Positions 22,615 to 34,379 of a DNA stretch of 64,000 nt are shown here, one piece after another. The notes beneath the pieces were generated by a model. The model did not search any database. It was not told where the DNA came from and saw nothing but the letters and a program-made list of their open reading frames with translations. The stretch comes from Heliocidaris erythrogramma (lineage: Eukaryota > Echinodermata > Echinoidea > Camarodonta > Echinometridae), in contig CM046869.1 in NCBI GenBank assembly GCA_025617745.1, positions 19,732,994 to 19,796,993 of the forward strand, in the 5' to 3' direction. A program made the translations under genes and the position numbers. Every line of letters starts with the position of its first letter. Within the stretch, counting starts at the first letter, position 1.

Positions 22615-23045
22615 GCATTCTTTGGCACGACATGAATCTGTATTTGCCACTTTAGATCCAGGGGGTGTTTCACAGAGAGTTAAGTTTGACTTAAAGTCGC
22701 GCTTAAATTCCTAGTTGCGTGCTGTATATTACGCATCACCGCATTGGTCAGATCATGCTCAGGGGACGCGCGTTATTGGGTAATCTACCAATGAAATTAC
22801 GCGTTTAATGCAGTATGCGCATTATTTGGCACTTACGCATGACTTTAAGTGAAGCATTAAATGTACTTTGTGAAGCACCCCCATGTGTAGTAAATGGGTA
22901 CCTGGTACGGTTAATTCCTTGAAATGCCCTGTGCACTGATGATGTTTTCTGCGCAGCTACTCGAAGCCTGGCTAATTCTTTCAAATCACTTTATGCCATG
23001 ACTAATGTGATATATATGCGCGCTACAGGCAAGAACGGAATGTCG
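22615..23045 (+). mobile_element. tRNA-derived SINE (headless) split by a MITE
   Basis: The left part (TTTGGCACGACATGAATCTG, TTGCCACTTTAGATCCAGG) ends at about 22660. The right part resumes at 22883 (GTAGTAAATGGGTACCTGG) and runs to TGCGCGCTACAGGCAAGAAC. Removing 22661-22882 restores the usual SINE order CCAGG-TG-TAAATGGGTACC. Confidence 0.75.
22661..22882. mobile_element. MITE with GGGGGTGTTTCACA termini nested in a SINE
   Basis: Inverted ends are GGGGGTGTTTCACAGAG and TTTGTGAAGCACCCCC. Subterminal TTAAGTTTGACTTAA and ACTTTAAGTGAAGCATTAA are also related. The element is 222 bp with no coding capacity, and it is younger than the SINE it interrupts. Confidence 0.75.
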
Positions 23046-23253
23046 AGGTTAACACGATTAAAGATCACATTGCAAGAAAATTCCATCAAAATAAATATTG
23101 GCTTAATACTTATTATTGCATAGATGGCATAAATTAAACAAGGTTATCCAAATTCAACGCTTGGAAACATTTGAATTAATGATTATTATCAATTATAAAA
23201 CGGTAAAATACAGCCCCCGATATAGCAGCTGAAGAGCTCCTTGAACGCTGCTG

Positions 23254-23810
23254 AGATGTGTGACGACACACGAAGGACCAGTCCTGTCTAAGCAGACGAT
23301 GTCCCATAACATCTTACACATTTTTCAGTGCCTGTTTTGTCATCTCCTCTTCACTTATTTCTCTTACTTGACTAGCGTCAGTCTTAATGTTAGTCTGTTG
23401 CCTCACTCTTAACTTCGTGTATGGTATTATTTTGATGAAAAATGCAGCGTTAAAAAAAAAAAAGGAATCAGTCACTTGTGAACAAAATAAGACGCCATTG
23501 CTGCTTGCACCGGGGCATGTTCGGCGTTTCAAGAGGGAACGAATACAATCCATGCTATTATTCGGAGGGCTTTTCAATTTGAAAATGAGGTTTATTTTAT
23601 TGATCATTGACCCTTCTCCTGTGTATTTACAATCAAACGGTTTTAGTTATCAGAATCAGTTTCACTTTGCCTTTTAGAATGGTGTGAAATAAGGTCATGT
23701 TAAATATACCAAACTCTTTATAATTTGATAAATAATTGCATTGCAATTACGTTCATTCATTATAGGACGTCGTCTGCTTAAGCAGGATCGATCCATTGTG
23801 TGACGACATC
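23254..23810. mobile_element. MITE-like element with roughly 55-bp inverted ends
   Basis: The left end (GATGTGTGACGACACACG, then GGACCAGTCCTGTCTAAGC, then AGACGATGTCCCATAA) pairs with the right end (complement: GATGTCGTCACACAATGG, then GATCGATCCTGCTTAAGC, then AGACGACGTCCTATAA). The interior is unique and contains two overlapping opposite open frames with no known content. Confidence 0.55.
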
Positions 23811-23939
23811 AAAACATCGCTATATTTCTGGCGAATCCTCGGATATTCCAGATGCTTAGAAGAGCTTTTATTTATGTTGTTTTTATAATCATCAGATACG
23901 CAGTTGACATAAAACTTATGCGATTGCCATCTGTAAGGT

Positions 23940-24350
23940 TCCCAGTTTCTAGTGATATATTAATTGCCATATTTGTGATTTTCTTGCAATGTGAGCTTTA
24001 AAGAGAAGGTTGAGCTCTGTCATACGAGAAAAATAATTTGTGAGCTTTTTCCATTCTTGCTAACCTATATAACTGGCAGGACATCATAGTAGCAAGGTCA
24101 CATGAAAATATTTTCTCGGGAAAGGCGCCCATCATAACTAGAAACAGTCAAAGGTCTGGAACAAATTTGATGCCACTAGACTATGTAGTCCCATTGACCC
24201 TTATTTTTGTGCGGTGCTTTTAACTGCATGTTATGTTCACCAAAGCTGTGTCAATATGTCATTCCAAAACATTAAATTATACAAAGCACTTACATAATCA
24301 AAGTTTTCCGAAAGTTTCTCTTAAAATACATTCACATGACCAGAAGTCCA
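23940..24350 (+). repeat. Diverged dispersed repeat (copies near 58.7 and 59.8 kb)
   Basis: The block AAAGAGAAGGTTGAG, then AAATAATTTGTGAGC and CATTCTTG, then TAGTCCCAT and a GTGC.TTT region, aligns in order with 59850-60080 and more weakly with 58690-59090. It is old and non-coding as far as can be seen. Confidence 0.45.
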
Positions 24351-25392
24351 CTTTATATAGATTTATTACCTGATTACATACGATTCACAACAAAAAGATC
24401 AGCTTGTATTCTTTTGCAGTCAGATATGTCAGACGACCAAGGTTGTTTCTGATGGACCTTTTCAAACTTTTAAATATTCCTTATTTTGAATTATTTTAGT
24501 GTCTCTTTAAACCATTGAACTACCCCTGAGAGCCCTTAATGTTCCACACAACGTATAAGTGCCTTTTCTAAGTTTCAAAAACAACAGTATTGTGATGTGA
24601 CGGCTCTTAAAATAAGTGCTTGCCTTTCTCAGATTTGCAATTTGCAGGAGTTAATTTGAAAGTATTAAAACCGATTCGTCTAAAAGAAGCGTTTTTCGAA
24701 GAAGCTCGTACCCGGGGTTCCAAAAGAAGTTATTTAAAAGAAATTTCCTAATTCGTTTTAAATTGAAAAGTACTCACTACTCACTATTAAGTGCTCTTTT
24801 TTTAAATTTCGATCAAGCATGCCTTCGTTTAATCGAATCGAAGAGTAACTTTGCATGAAAAATATGATACTCTCTTTTATAGACCACAATAAATTTTGAA
24901 TATTATATTATATAATTTTAATCCTAAAAAATGCTTCTAAAGTGTAAAAAATGTCGAGTTTTAGACCATTTAAAGTTTCAACCGCCTTAATTAAATCGTA
25001 CACAATTTAGATTTTGAAGAAGTATTGGTCAATGCTCTCGCAAAACGTCCCTGTTAATGCGACCCAAGATGGCCTTTTAAAGTTTCCATGAGAATTTCCT
25101 TTGACATTGCTATAAAAAGACACTTCTTCAGTCGCATCCTCACAAGATGCCCTTAAGAAGTGTTTAAGAGCTTTATTTTGGTGAAAATAGTCACGCAAGA
25201 AAATACTAAATGGCTTCATAACCTTGCTATAGGCAGACCATCATGTGCAAAAAAAAACCACCACAAAAAAGAATCGTGACTACGCTTTTTGTCTTTGGGA
25301 AAAGGAAAAACCGGTAGGACTTTATTTTTATAGGTGTTCAGACAAATGCCACGGCGACAAAATGTTGTTCCGGGGCTTTATTTCCTCAAAAG

Positions 25393-25465
25393 TATAGGGT
25401 TAGGGTTAGGGTTGCGATTAGATTTTAGGTTAGGTTTTTAGTAAGGATTAGGGTTAGGTATTGGT
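25393..25465 (+). repeat. Short telomere-like TTAGGG tract
   Basis: Three tandem GGGTTA units followed by degenerate TTAGGTTAGG/TTAGGGTTAGG variants. A second short one (GGTTAGGGTTAGG) is at about 51035-51050. Too short to be a telomere. Confidence 0.6.
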
Positions 25466-26924
25466 CCAGGGTTGAAGTTTAAAATTCGATTGGTTTGCAT
25501 GGCTTCTCATATTGTTCTTTTCTTGCTGTTAAACTAAACTCTTCTATATTCCTCTTTGTGGTAAATGCCCCCTTTTTCAGAAAAGTGCCCTTCGCGTTTT
25601 TTGTGTTATATCCTGTGTCTATTCACTTTCTCTTTCATCCTTCCTTGTGTGGGAAGTGCCCCTCTTATCTAAAAATTGACCGTGCTTACATTATCACCCC
25701 CCCCCCCCCTTCACTATGCTCACTTTCAAAACTACATGTACATTTTCGGGGTTTTCTGAGCTGCCATCATCTTCGCAGTTCGCACAACGGAGTAAATTTG
25801 ATAAAAGCACATTATGCTTGTTAATATTATCAAAGCACAATCAATATGATCACTTCGACACATCCAATTCTACGCTCGCTTGCTCTTAAAGAATCACACA
25901 TCAGACTTGACGTATCACTTAGCGGTACTAGATATAAGAAATAATTTCTATTCTACGCAATTTAGACGCCATTTCATTACTTACCCCAATTTCATTGATC
26001 CTTTACAATACGTGATCGCAAGTGCGTTTGTCGCCTGTACATCAGAGAAATAAAAGAACTCTTCTTGAAAGAGTTATGATTGTATATGACCTTTTCAAAA
26101 TGAGACGAATTAAAAAGGCATTGGGGGCTCGTTTGTTTTTAAAGATGATCCTGGGATTGTTTAATCTAATAAGATCTGCGAGATCTTGGCATACGTCGAC
26201 CAAAATAATTGGAGGTGACGGAAGAGGGAAAATGGCGCCAAGAAGTGTAACGCCACAAGGACAATGTCCGCAAAAAATGACCCAAGCTCGCTTGGTTGGA
26301 TTCAATTTCGCATGATGATGATGAAGATGAATCAGCTTTTGTAATATATCTTTTCCATCTTTACTTGAGTGATGAAATTGAAGAGTTGACCCTTTCGCGA
26401 CATCACTCCACAATTTGTGGTTTGGCTCAACAACTTTTGATTCAGGGCCCTAAAAATAAGTAAGTAGAAAGAACAAAAGTTTTTACACACACTGTGTCCA
26501 TTTTTGGTGCATGACCATATTGCACTTGATGCCAGGAATTCAAAAAAAGAGAAGAAGATCTAAAATCTTTGGCGAACCATTGAGAGGTCCAAAAATCGTT
26601 GTGTTTGAAATAAAAATTTGCCACTTTAAAAACATTTCGACAAAGTTCCAAACCATGTATCTTGTTTTCAAAGACATTAAAATTTATTGAAACCATGTAG
26701 ACTAAAACTTCGACCCTGACCAAACACTATGCCTATTCCAAACGTTTACCATAAACTTAACCTAAAACCCAGTTGCAATCCATTTCCATAATCCCATATC
26801 TTTGTAGAAATAGAGCAATATTGTCGTATGAGCAAATGACGGATCGCCAACCCACAAACGATCTACACCCACGTGGTTTGTTGGTTTATTTTACATGACT
26901 GCTGAGAAAGCATGTGTGTGCTTG

Positions 26925-27045
26925 TAAGTAAGCAACCGGGGACCGACGGCTTTAAGTCCTCGCCGAGGGACTTGGTAATACGGATTAATGCCTTACCAAA
27001 GGGCACTAGCGCATCCACTTGGTTTCGAACCCGGGTCCTCCCATC
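26925..27045 (-). mobile_element. tRNA-derived SINE, second type, minus strand
   Basis: On the minus strand it reads GGGTTCGAAACC (B-box), then TTTGGTAAGGCATTAATCC, CAAGTCCCTCGGCGAGGAC and TTAAAGCCGTCGGTCC. The last junction is the unoccupied version of the site into which the 52055-52744 element inserted in the related copy at 51925-52790. Confidence 0.75.
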
Positions 27046-27317
27046 GCGCCTCCTTCAGTTTCCAGGGAATGTCAGGTGATTTACGAAACATCGTGAACAA
27101 CAAGCTAAAAATGTCTGGGAAACGGGAAAGGAGTCATACAATAAAGGGCTACGGATCATATTTTATTGTACAATGCAAATAGAGTTCCTTTATTTGTATT
27201 TTGTTGGACATGAAAAAATAAATATAAAATATGAAGTATGAAAAAATTATCGGAACTTTAAAAAAAAATCAGATAAAGAATAAGAAATTATAAATTCTTG
27301 AAGTTATTTCTTCCAAA

Positions 27318-27580
27318 TCATAATAATAATAATGACAACTTATATAGCGCTCATATCCGTCACGAAGTGACGCTCATGGCGCTTAGACATTATTACCCCG
27401 GTTATTTAGCCTAGCCGCAAAGGAACTAGCGCTCAAGCTTATGAGGTACCCATTTACACCTGGGTGGAGAGTGGCAAATGTAGATTAGTGTCTTGCCAAA
27501 GGACGTTAGTGCCGTGGTGGGATTCGAACCCCGTGATCTGCAGTTCTGTGACTTATCCACTATACCACTATACTTATATA
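27318..27580 (-). mobile_element. Full-length tRNA-derived SINE, minus strand
   Basis: The minus strand reads a tRNA-like head (A-box GGTATAGTGGATAAG, B-box GGGTTCGAATCCC). The body follows with GGCAAGACACTAATCTAC and GCCACTCTCCACCCAGG. The tail is AGCGCCATGAGCGTCACTTC, then GAGCGCTATATAAG and (ATT)n. Head, body and tail are all present. It would be transcribed by RNA polymerase III and mobilised by a partner LINE. Confidence 0.85.
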
Positions 27581-28586
27581 CACAATACACAATTATTCTT
27601 ATTTACCCTCAATCAACATTTCCTAATAATTTCTAGAAAATATTTTTCACAGCACAATCTCATGACCAATACACAATTTATAAATCCTTACATGTGAGTT
27701 ATCCCTCAAATATAATTCACGCGAAAAATGAAAGTCTTTCCACACAATCATACTGATTACCAGAAGAAGTGGTTAATATTACTATGGTTTCTTTTCTGAA
27801 CATATTTTTTAATTTGAAATCTAACGACCATTTTAAAATGTTAAACCTGAGGAGATTTTTTAATACAAATATACGTTTTTTATACGAATTTTCACATTTT
27901 ACATAATTTTAAATTAGCTGGTCTACGCAACCATATTTTAATACCTACATGACAACTTCATTTGAGTAGATATACGTTATCAAATATTGGTAAAAGTTAA
28001 ATTTTCCCGGAAAGTGCTTTCACTGCAAGTAGGCTTAAATATAGGGAAAAAATATGATAATAAAGTCGAAGGTTACCCTTTTGACAAAGTAATTTGAGAT
28101 AATCATTGGCTTTGATTCGTTGCACGCGTATAAACACGAGGAAGACACTCCGTGACGGAGACAATCAAACTTCAAAGGAGGCCGACAATTCGAATGTGCT
28201 CTTCTTCTGACACCCATGCTCTAGATTTTTCCGCCGAATGTTGCCGCGTCACAGCCAGTCGTAGTTTAACTTGACTTTAGGGCGTTTACAGGATGCGGAG
28301 TGGAAGGAAGGGTGGGGGGGGGGGCCCATTCTTCGGAATCAGACACTATGTTAATATCTGTTGATATCAATGAATTAGAAACAAAATCGGTACTAAAATC
28401 AAGCATAGATATGCTATCACTAACGTCATCATTATCCTCATCATTATCATGATACTCTCTATATGTTTTATATGTTTAGGAGTGATAATTCGCATTTTGT
28501 GTTAGGGATCCCTTCGTTAGGAGTGCGCGGATTCATTGCCCGAAATAATAGAATCCACTCTCAAAGGAGTAATTCAATCAACGCTT

Positions 28587-28713
28587 GGAGTGGATTCCAC
28601 TATAATTCGGAGTGGATTCCACTATGATTTAGAGCTAATACTATTATGATTTGGAGCGGATTCCACTATGATTCGGAGTGGATTCCACTATGATTTGGAG
28701 CGGATTCCACAGT

Positions 28714-28718
<5 letters not shown>
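28587..28718 (+). repeat. 22-bp minisatellite, six copies
   Basis: GGAGTGGATTCCACTATGAT units start at 28587, 28609, 28631 (degenerate), 28653, 28675 and 28697. Each unit contains the palindrome GTGGATTCCAC. It abuts (ATC)n at about 28713-28770. Confidence 0.9.
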
Positions 28719-28746
<28 letters not shown>

Positions 28747-28770
28747 TATCATCATCATCGTCATCATCAT
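28713..28770 (+). repeat. (ATC)n microsatellite
   Basis: Tandem ATC units with one or two interruptions. Confidence 0.95.
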
Positions 28771-29425
28771 GCAGGGTTCATGCAGAATTAATCCTGTAAT
28801 GATGGCGGGGGTGGCGGCGACTGCCCCCATACACCCCATCCCTCCCTCCTCGCGTGTGGACGTAGTATTTGTTCAGCAGTTGAATGGTGAAAAGGCATGA
28901 TGTTTCACGTGTTATCCTCTCACTATCCCTCTTTCTTCTCTCGTCCTCGGATCTGAATTAATGTAACTGAGAGGAAAAGTTCATGCATGTTTATCCATGT
29001 GTTGGTTAGAAGGCGTTGCCCCATGGGATCGAAGCTACATGATGCTATTAATATTGAGCGACGCAAGCGCCTCTACAAATTTGAAGCAGCGTAACTTTAC
29101 AGCTGCAAGCACATTCGTTTATACCTCCAACCCAGGCGTTAAAGAGGGAGGGGGGGGGGGCTATTCTATGATTCTTCCAACATGCCAACGAGAAAATCTC
29201 TCTCCCTTCGTTTTAGTTTTTTTCTTTTTCTTTTGTTTTTTTGTTGTTGCTTGTCAGAAGCATTTTTAAAGACCTGTACCCCCGTTAAAGAAATGGCACC
29301 GCCCCTGCATCTATCTATGGATACTGTTATCTAGTTTTAAAGATAAGTTTGGGTTTGTTTGCAGTTTAGTTGTAATTGGAAAGAAATGTCTGAAAGACAT
29401 CTGAACCGTTGAATATACAAAAAAA

Positions 29426-30029
29426 GGCACTCTTTATTGTTCAAAGATGTCATATAAACCGTCAATGAAATATGATGAATGATGTATCAAATTAAACAAA
29501 AATTAATACTCTACCAACATCAGTTGAGATCAAGTTAAGATCAAGTTTTGAACTTTCACGCTTTGATGGGCACACTTATTTAACCATTAGAAGGTCTGAT
29601 TAAGAAAAATGCAAAAATGGAGCAAGTAGCCATTTACACGTTAATGAACATGTGCATCTGTAATACATTCTTGTTCAACAATGAAAAGAAGAAAATGAGG
29701 ATTGAGCTCTGGGTGTCAACTGTAGTCTCTCGACGGCATGGTTTTGACAAGCGCAACCACAAATTTAAGTGTTTCTCAGGATTTTTGTTTTCATTGTTTT
29801 AATTTGACTTTATGGATGGAAGTGCTCATCAACATTTGCATGGCTACTTGCACTAATTCAGGGTTTTTTTTCAATGCAACCTTCTAACGGTTAAATGAAT
29901 GTGCCAATCCAAGCGTGAAATTTAAAAGCTTGATCATAAGTGATGTTGTTAGAGTATTTTTACTTGATTCGATATAGATTTTATTATAGCAGACGATTTA
30001 TATGAAAATTTGAAAGAATAAAGAGTGCC
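29426..30029. mobile_element. Foldback (palindromic) element of about 604 bp
   Basis: The ends are GGCACTCTTTATT and AATAAAGAGTGCC. The arms pair over most of their length: TTTCACGCTTTGATGGGCAC, then ATTTAACCATTAGAAGGT on the left, against the complement of 29868-29910. Inner blocks GCAAGTAGCCAT and AACAATGAAAA pair too, so the arms are about 270 bp with the centre near 29730. There is no coding capacity. Confidence 0.75.
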
Positions 30030-30624
30030 CACTTTCTCTCCTTTTTTTTGGATCCCTATATTATTTTGAACTACCAACTTATAGTAGGCATGTTTAAAAA
30101 CAACAAAAACTAATCTCGAAGAGTCACATGCATTTGAAATCCCCCATGCCCATGGAAATGATAACATGAGACTATATCCTTTATACTATAAAAGTATATC
30201 ACCGATTGGTCCACAGAATTATCTCCCTATTTCTTAGCTTATTCATACTCATCTAGTATGTTTTTAATCTTTATCATAATCTCTTTACTAGTTCACACAA
30301 TATTATTTAATTGGAATAGATTTTATAAGCGCCTCCAGAAATTTGCAGCAGTGTAATCATATCATCTCTTCTTAATGTTGTACCCAACAGACAATATCTT
30401 CTTTTAATCAGCTTTAACGCACAACCTCATATCATTCACAATTTTATTGTGAAAGCACATCTGCATGTTTGGGAATATTTAGCTTCAGGCAAATTATGTG
30501 GATCGCTTCGAATAGTTACTACATCTTTAACATTATTCATGATTAAGTTATCATGGTTATTGCATCTGCAAGCCTCTCTACGGGTTCCTCGTAAATCTAT
30601 AGCTAGAAGCACATTCGCTTTAAT

Positions 30625-31030
30625 ATCGGTTACATGTCGTTTTTCCGCAAGTTCATAATTCTGAAGGTTCGTATTTCCGAAGGTTCATTTACTCGGAAGG
30701 TTCATTACTCGAAATGTTCATTACTCCGAAGGTTCGTAAATCCCAAAAATTAAATAATATTCACAATTCCGAAAATGAAATAGGGTTCATAATTCCAAAT
30801 ATGGAATAAGGTTCATAATTGTGAAGGTTCATAAATCGGAAAATGTAAATAGAACCCTACATATTTTTTCAGAATTACGAACCTTCGGAATAATGAACCC
30901 TATTTCATTTTCGGAAATACGAACCCTATTTCATTTTCGGAATTACGAACCCCATTTCATCTTCGGAATTATGAACGTTCGGATAAACGAACCTTCGGAA
31001 TAACAGACCTTCGGAAAAACGAGTGCCGAT
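30625..31030. mobile_element. Foldback element built from a TTCCGAAGGTTC motif
   Basis: The left arm repeats GAAGGTTCATAATTCCGAA-type units (about 17-24 bp). The right arm (from about 30865) carries their reverse complements (TTCGGAATTACGAACC). The outer ends ATCGG...TCGTTTTTCCG and CGGAAAAACGAGTGCCGAT are inverted. The element is about 406 bp. The 60-codon frame inside is a repeat translation. Confidence 0.8.
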
Positions 31031-31404
31031 CATACTCTTACCTGGATGCCTGCATGTTAACCAGTTATAGCGCACAACATAATGTCATCAGCATTGATCG
31101 TGTATATGTGCTTCCGAACAGTGCAAGTTTGAATTTTGGGCACACGTTCAATTCCAACTTTATTATTGTAGAATTTTCCGCACCGAGGCTCAGAATTAGA
31201 AATATATACGGGGATAGACTCTGGCGGTTGTTATAATATGACAGTAAGAGGAGAAAGCAACAAGAAGGAATGAAGACAGAATTAAACTGTTGATGATTTC
31301 ATAATGCTTGTTTTCCTGGAGATTGTGTCCCCACCCCACCCCTAGGCCCTATGGACATCAGTCTAAGGTTAACAGGGTGACATGCCCGAACGTTTTTCGG
31401 CAAT

Positions 31405-31930
31405 TAGGTGGGGGGGGGGGGGGGGCGAAATTTGTAGCATTATGAGCGTCTGTAAAAAAAAAAAAAAGGGCGCCTGCTCGGCGGGTTGGACCACCTCTTT
31501 TTGTGTTCTATGTGTTTGTTTTGTTTTGTTTTGTTTTTTTGCTTGTCAGACAATATTTGGTGTTAATCAGCACCACCACCCCCCCCCCCCCCATTTTTTT
31601 GCTTGTGAATCTTATGAATTGGACCCCCTTTTACAAAATTCTGGAGCCACCCGTCATAAGCCCAACAACACACACACACACACACACACGCACGCAGTCT
31701 TGCACCTACACCCCCCCACACACACACACCCTTCTCCCCCATCCTGAAAATGGACTAATGCTACTGCAAACTTTCTCACTCTCTCTTTCTTTCTCTCTCT
31801 CTCTCCCTCTCTCTCTCGCGCTCTCTCTCTTTCTATTGGTCATAATAATTTGGATAGGTCACGAAAAAGGCAAAAGGGATGTAGCAGAAGAAACAAACAA
31901 ACAAACCCCCCCCCCCCAAAAAAAAAAAAA
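31405..31930. repeat. Low-complexity block: G, C, A tracts, (CA)n and (CT)n
   Basis: G tract at about 31410-31425, (GTTTT)n at about 31520, C tract at about 31579-31592, (CA)n at about 31668-31730, (CT)n at about 31778-31832, then a C/A run to 31932. The open frames of 121 and 161 codons here are translations of these tracts. The GCTTGTCAG and GCTTGTGAA words suggest remnants of the CAGGGGCG MITE family. Confidence 0.8.
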
Positions 31931-32559
31931 AACCCGACGGAGTAGCACTGTCGTGGAGTATGGGTGTTTGGATTCAGAAGGGCGTTAACTCCGTACAAAT
32001 GATGGGACTTAACGCCCTTCTGATTCCAAACAGACGAAGTATCAAGGCGGCAATGCGTCAAGCACTATTAGACCCCTGTTCCTTCGCCCCAATTAAATCC
32101 TCTTTCGCCACTCGTTGACGATGATGAGCATGGATGCAGCTCAAAGGCGGTTCAATGCCCCGTTCAAATAAGATGCGATGATCTGCCTTAAAGAAAGAGA
32201 GAGAGAGAGAGAAATACGCGACGGCGAAATAAAACTACAGAGTAAGCGTTTTTTTATATCATTTAATGACTTTAGGAGTAATAACGTTTAATTTTCAGGT
32301 ATCATAATGCACATGTATGTTCATATATTCAAATGCTCCACGTAAAGTTGAAAACATTGCGTCTCTTAAACTTGTCTAAATATAATACTTTTTGTATGTT
32401 AGCTCAAAAATCTTATTGTATGGAGTTGAGCCTTGCTTCCTCTGATGTATTCATTCATGTATGTCCTTTCTAAATGGTGAAGCAAATTAAAAGCATGTTG
32501 TTTCTCTTTTTGATCTTCAACCATTTCAATTTTATAACAATAAAAGAAAGTAAATGTGA

Positions 32560-32632
32560 GAATGCCCCGACCGGGATTCGAACCCGGGACCCTGGCTTAC
32601 ATGACCAGTGCTAACTGAGCTATCCGGGCTCC
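32560..32632 (-). mobile_element. tRNA-like SINE head (threonine-like)
   Basis: The minus strand reads GCCCGGATAGCTCAGT, then CTGGTCATGTAAGCCAG, then CCGGGTTCGAATCCCGG and TCGGGGCA. The acceptor stem pairs in six of seven positions, and the T and anticodon arms form. The anticodon triplet would be TGT, but position 33 is A instead of U. This fits a tRNA-derived repeat better than a working tRNA gene. The AGAAAGTAAATG words on one side recur at 32870, suggesting a second fragment. Confidence 0.5.
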
Positions 32633-33534
32633 CGTCGAAGCAAAGTAACAATCTCACATATAGCCCCTCTCTTTCCATTGAGCGCAGGGGGTAAATCCAT
32701 ACCAATTCCATGCATACGCTATATAATGGCCTACCAATGAGACAGGTCTTCCTTCTAAAGTCGGGCAAATCCATGCCAACGAATTTCTATAGAGGACAAT
32801 TAAATTCAAAATCATAATATCATAATTGATAGGATTGAAGTAAATTGAATATGTCATAAAGAAAGTAAATGTATTGGATGTAATGCCCCGAAGGGATTTA
32901 TAAATTGCAGGTTTCGTTGTCTGTACAGGCGGAACTACTTGTGTACTAATAAGACGGCAAGTGCCCATTAGAATATGCCCCTTGAATATCCCTTATGCAA
33001 AAAGTTGATTTCCTTTCACAACCCTTTGTCGAATGATTAGTTGAATAAATTATACAAAACCAAGTGATGGAGAACTTAGAACTGAATTTTATGTAACATT
33101 CGCGAAGTGGCAATGACCCAGATTCAACTCGTGTTTCATTTTGGTCATGAAAACATGTTTGCCATGCTCCTCGGAAGCCAGGCCTTTTCTCATCACCGAA
33201 TTAATCATGGGTACACGTATCAAAAGAGGCAGTTACTTGATTAAATTTCGCCTCTGCTGTTAAATACAGTAAAAGCAAGAAAGCACGTTTTCCATTTTCA
33301 ATTCGATTGTAGACCTGTCTTATGCATTTCACGTTTTTTCCCCGAGTAAATAGTACATCATCAGAGGTACTTTCCGTATTATGAGGCTAGCAAATTTTGA
33401 AAATTAGGTCAGTACTGTCCTTTCCTTTTTTCAACTGCTAAATAGATCAAGATGGTCTCCCCTTAATGAATTGGAAAAGCGAGAGAGATAAATGAATCTA
33501 CTTTCAAATGAGCTATCCACAAAGATGTACTTAA

Positions 33535-33775
33535 GGTGGAGGAGAATGGGATGGGAGAAAGGGGGAGGGGAGAGATCGGGAGAGAGAGAGAGAGGGAGCG
33601 AGAGAATGAGAGACGGAGAGGGAGAGAATACGACGAGAAAGAGAGAGAGAGAGCTAGGGGTTGATAGTAAATAAGAGAGAATGAGGAATGAGGTAAAGAG
33701 ACAGAGAGACAGAGAGAGGCAGACAAACAGACAGGCAGAGGGAGAGGGAGAGAGAGAGAGAGAGAGAGAAGAAAG
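33535..33775 (+). repeat. GA-rich microsatellite block
   Basis: Interrupted (GA)n and GGGA/GAGAC repeats. The 87- and 60-codon frames across it are repeat translations. Confidence 0.9.
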
Positions 33776-34035
33776 GGAAGAAGAATTGAATTGGTTTATA
33801 AAGATAAGTCATGTTGCTTGAAATCTGGTACTGTTTTACTGATCCGAAATGTTAGTAAAACGCAATCAAGATTTAATGATAAAAAGGGAGCATGACACGT
33901 TTAATATACCACAATACAAAAAGAACATCAATGTTAATAAAAATACCTGTTGAGAGCAAGGAAAGCGTTAGCTCATAAACTTTTACCAGAGAAATTTAAT
34001 AGTTAGCACCATTCTGAATCTTAGTAGACATAATA

Positions 34036-34316
34036 ATCGGTGTGGTGGTATAGTGGTTTGTTCACTTGATTCTCAAACAAAAGATTGAGGGTTCGAATCC
34101 CAGCCGGGCAATAACGTCATTTGGCAAGACTTTAATCCACATTTGCCACTCTCCACTCAGGTGTAAATGGGTACCCGATATGCTAGAGCGCTACATATTT
34201 GGCCGCCAAGCCTAATATGACCGAGGTAATAATGTTGGAACGCCATGCATGAGCGTCACAATGTGACGGACATGAGCGCTATACAAGAAGCCACCATTAT
34301 TATTATTATTATACTG
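34036..34316 (+). mobile_element. Full-length tRNA-derived SINE, plus strand
   Basis: Head with A-box TGGTATAGTGGTTTG and a perfect B-box GGTTCGAATCC, followed by CAGCCGGGCAATAACGTC. Body with TTTGGCAAGACTTTAATCC and CCACTCTCCACTCAGGTG. Tail with GAGCGTCACAATGTGACGG, GAGCGCTATACAAGAAGCC and (ATT)n. This is the best reference copy in the window, with both polymerase III promoter boxes intact. Confidence 0.88.
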
Positions 34317-34379
34317 TCAATCGTTGACATAAGCATATCTGGTTTCTTTGATGTGAAATGAATACACGTAGATCCCAAA

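Noticed and set aside
23254-23810. CRISPR- or attachment-site-like reading of the repeated AAGCAGACGA and GTGTGACGACA words
   Set aside because: The repeats are just two, inverted and at the ends of one segment, which is the pattern of a MITE.
31382-31988. 121- and 161-codon plus-strand frames
   Set aside because: They read (CA)n, (CT)n and G/C homopolymers; the Thr-His and Ser-Leu runs are repeat translations.
32560-32632. A functional tRNA gene
   Set aside because: The cloverleaf forms, but U33 is replaced and the D-stem is poor, which fits a tRNA-derived repeat better.
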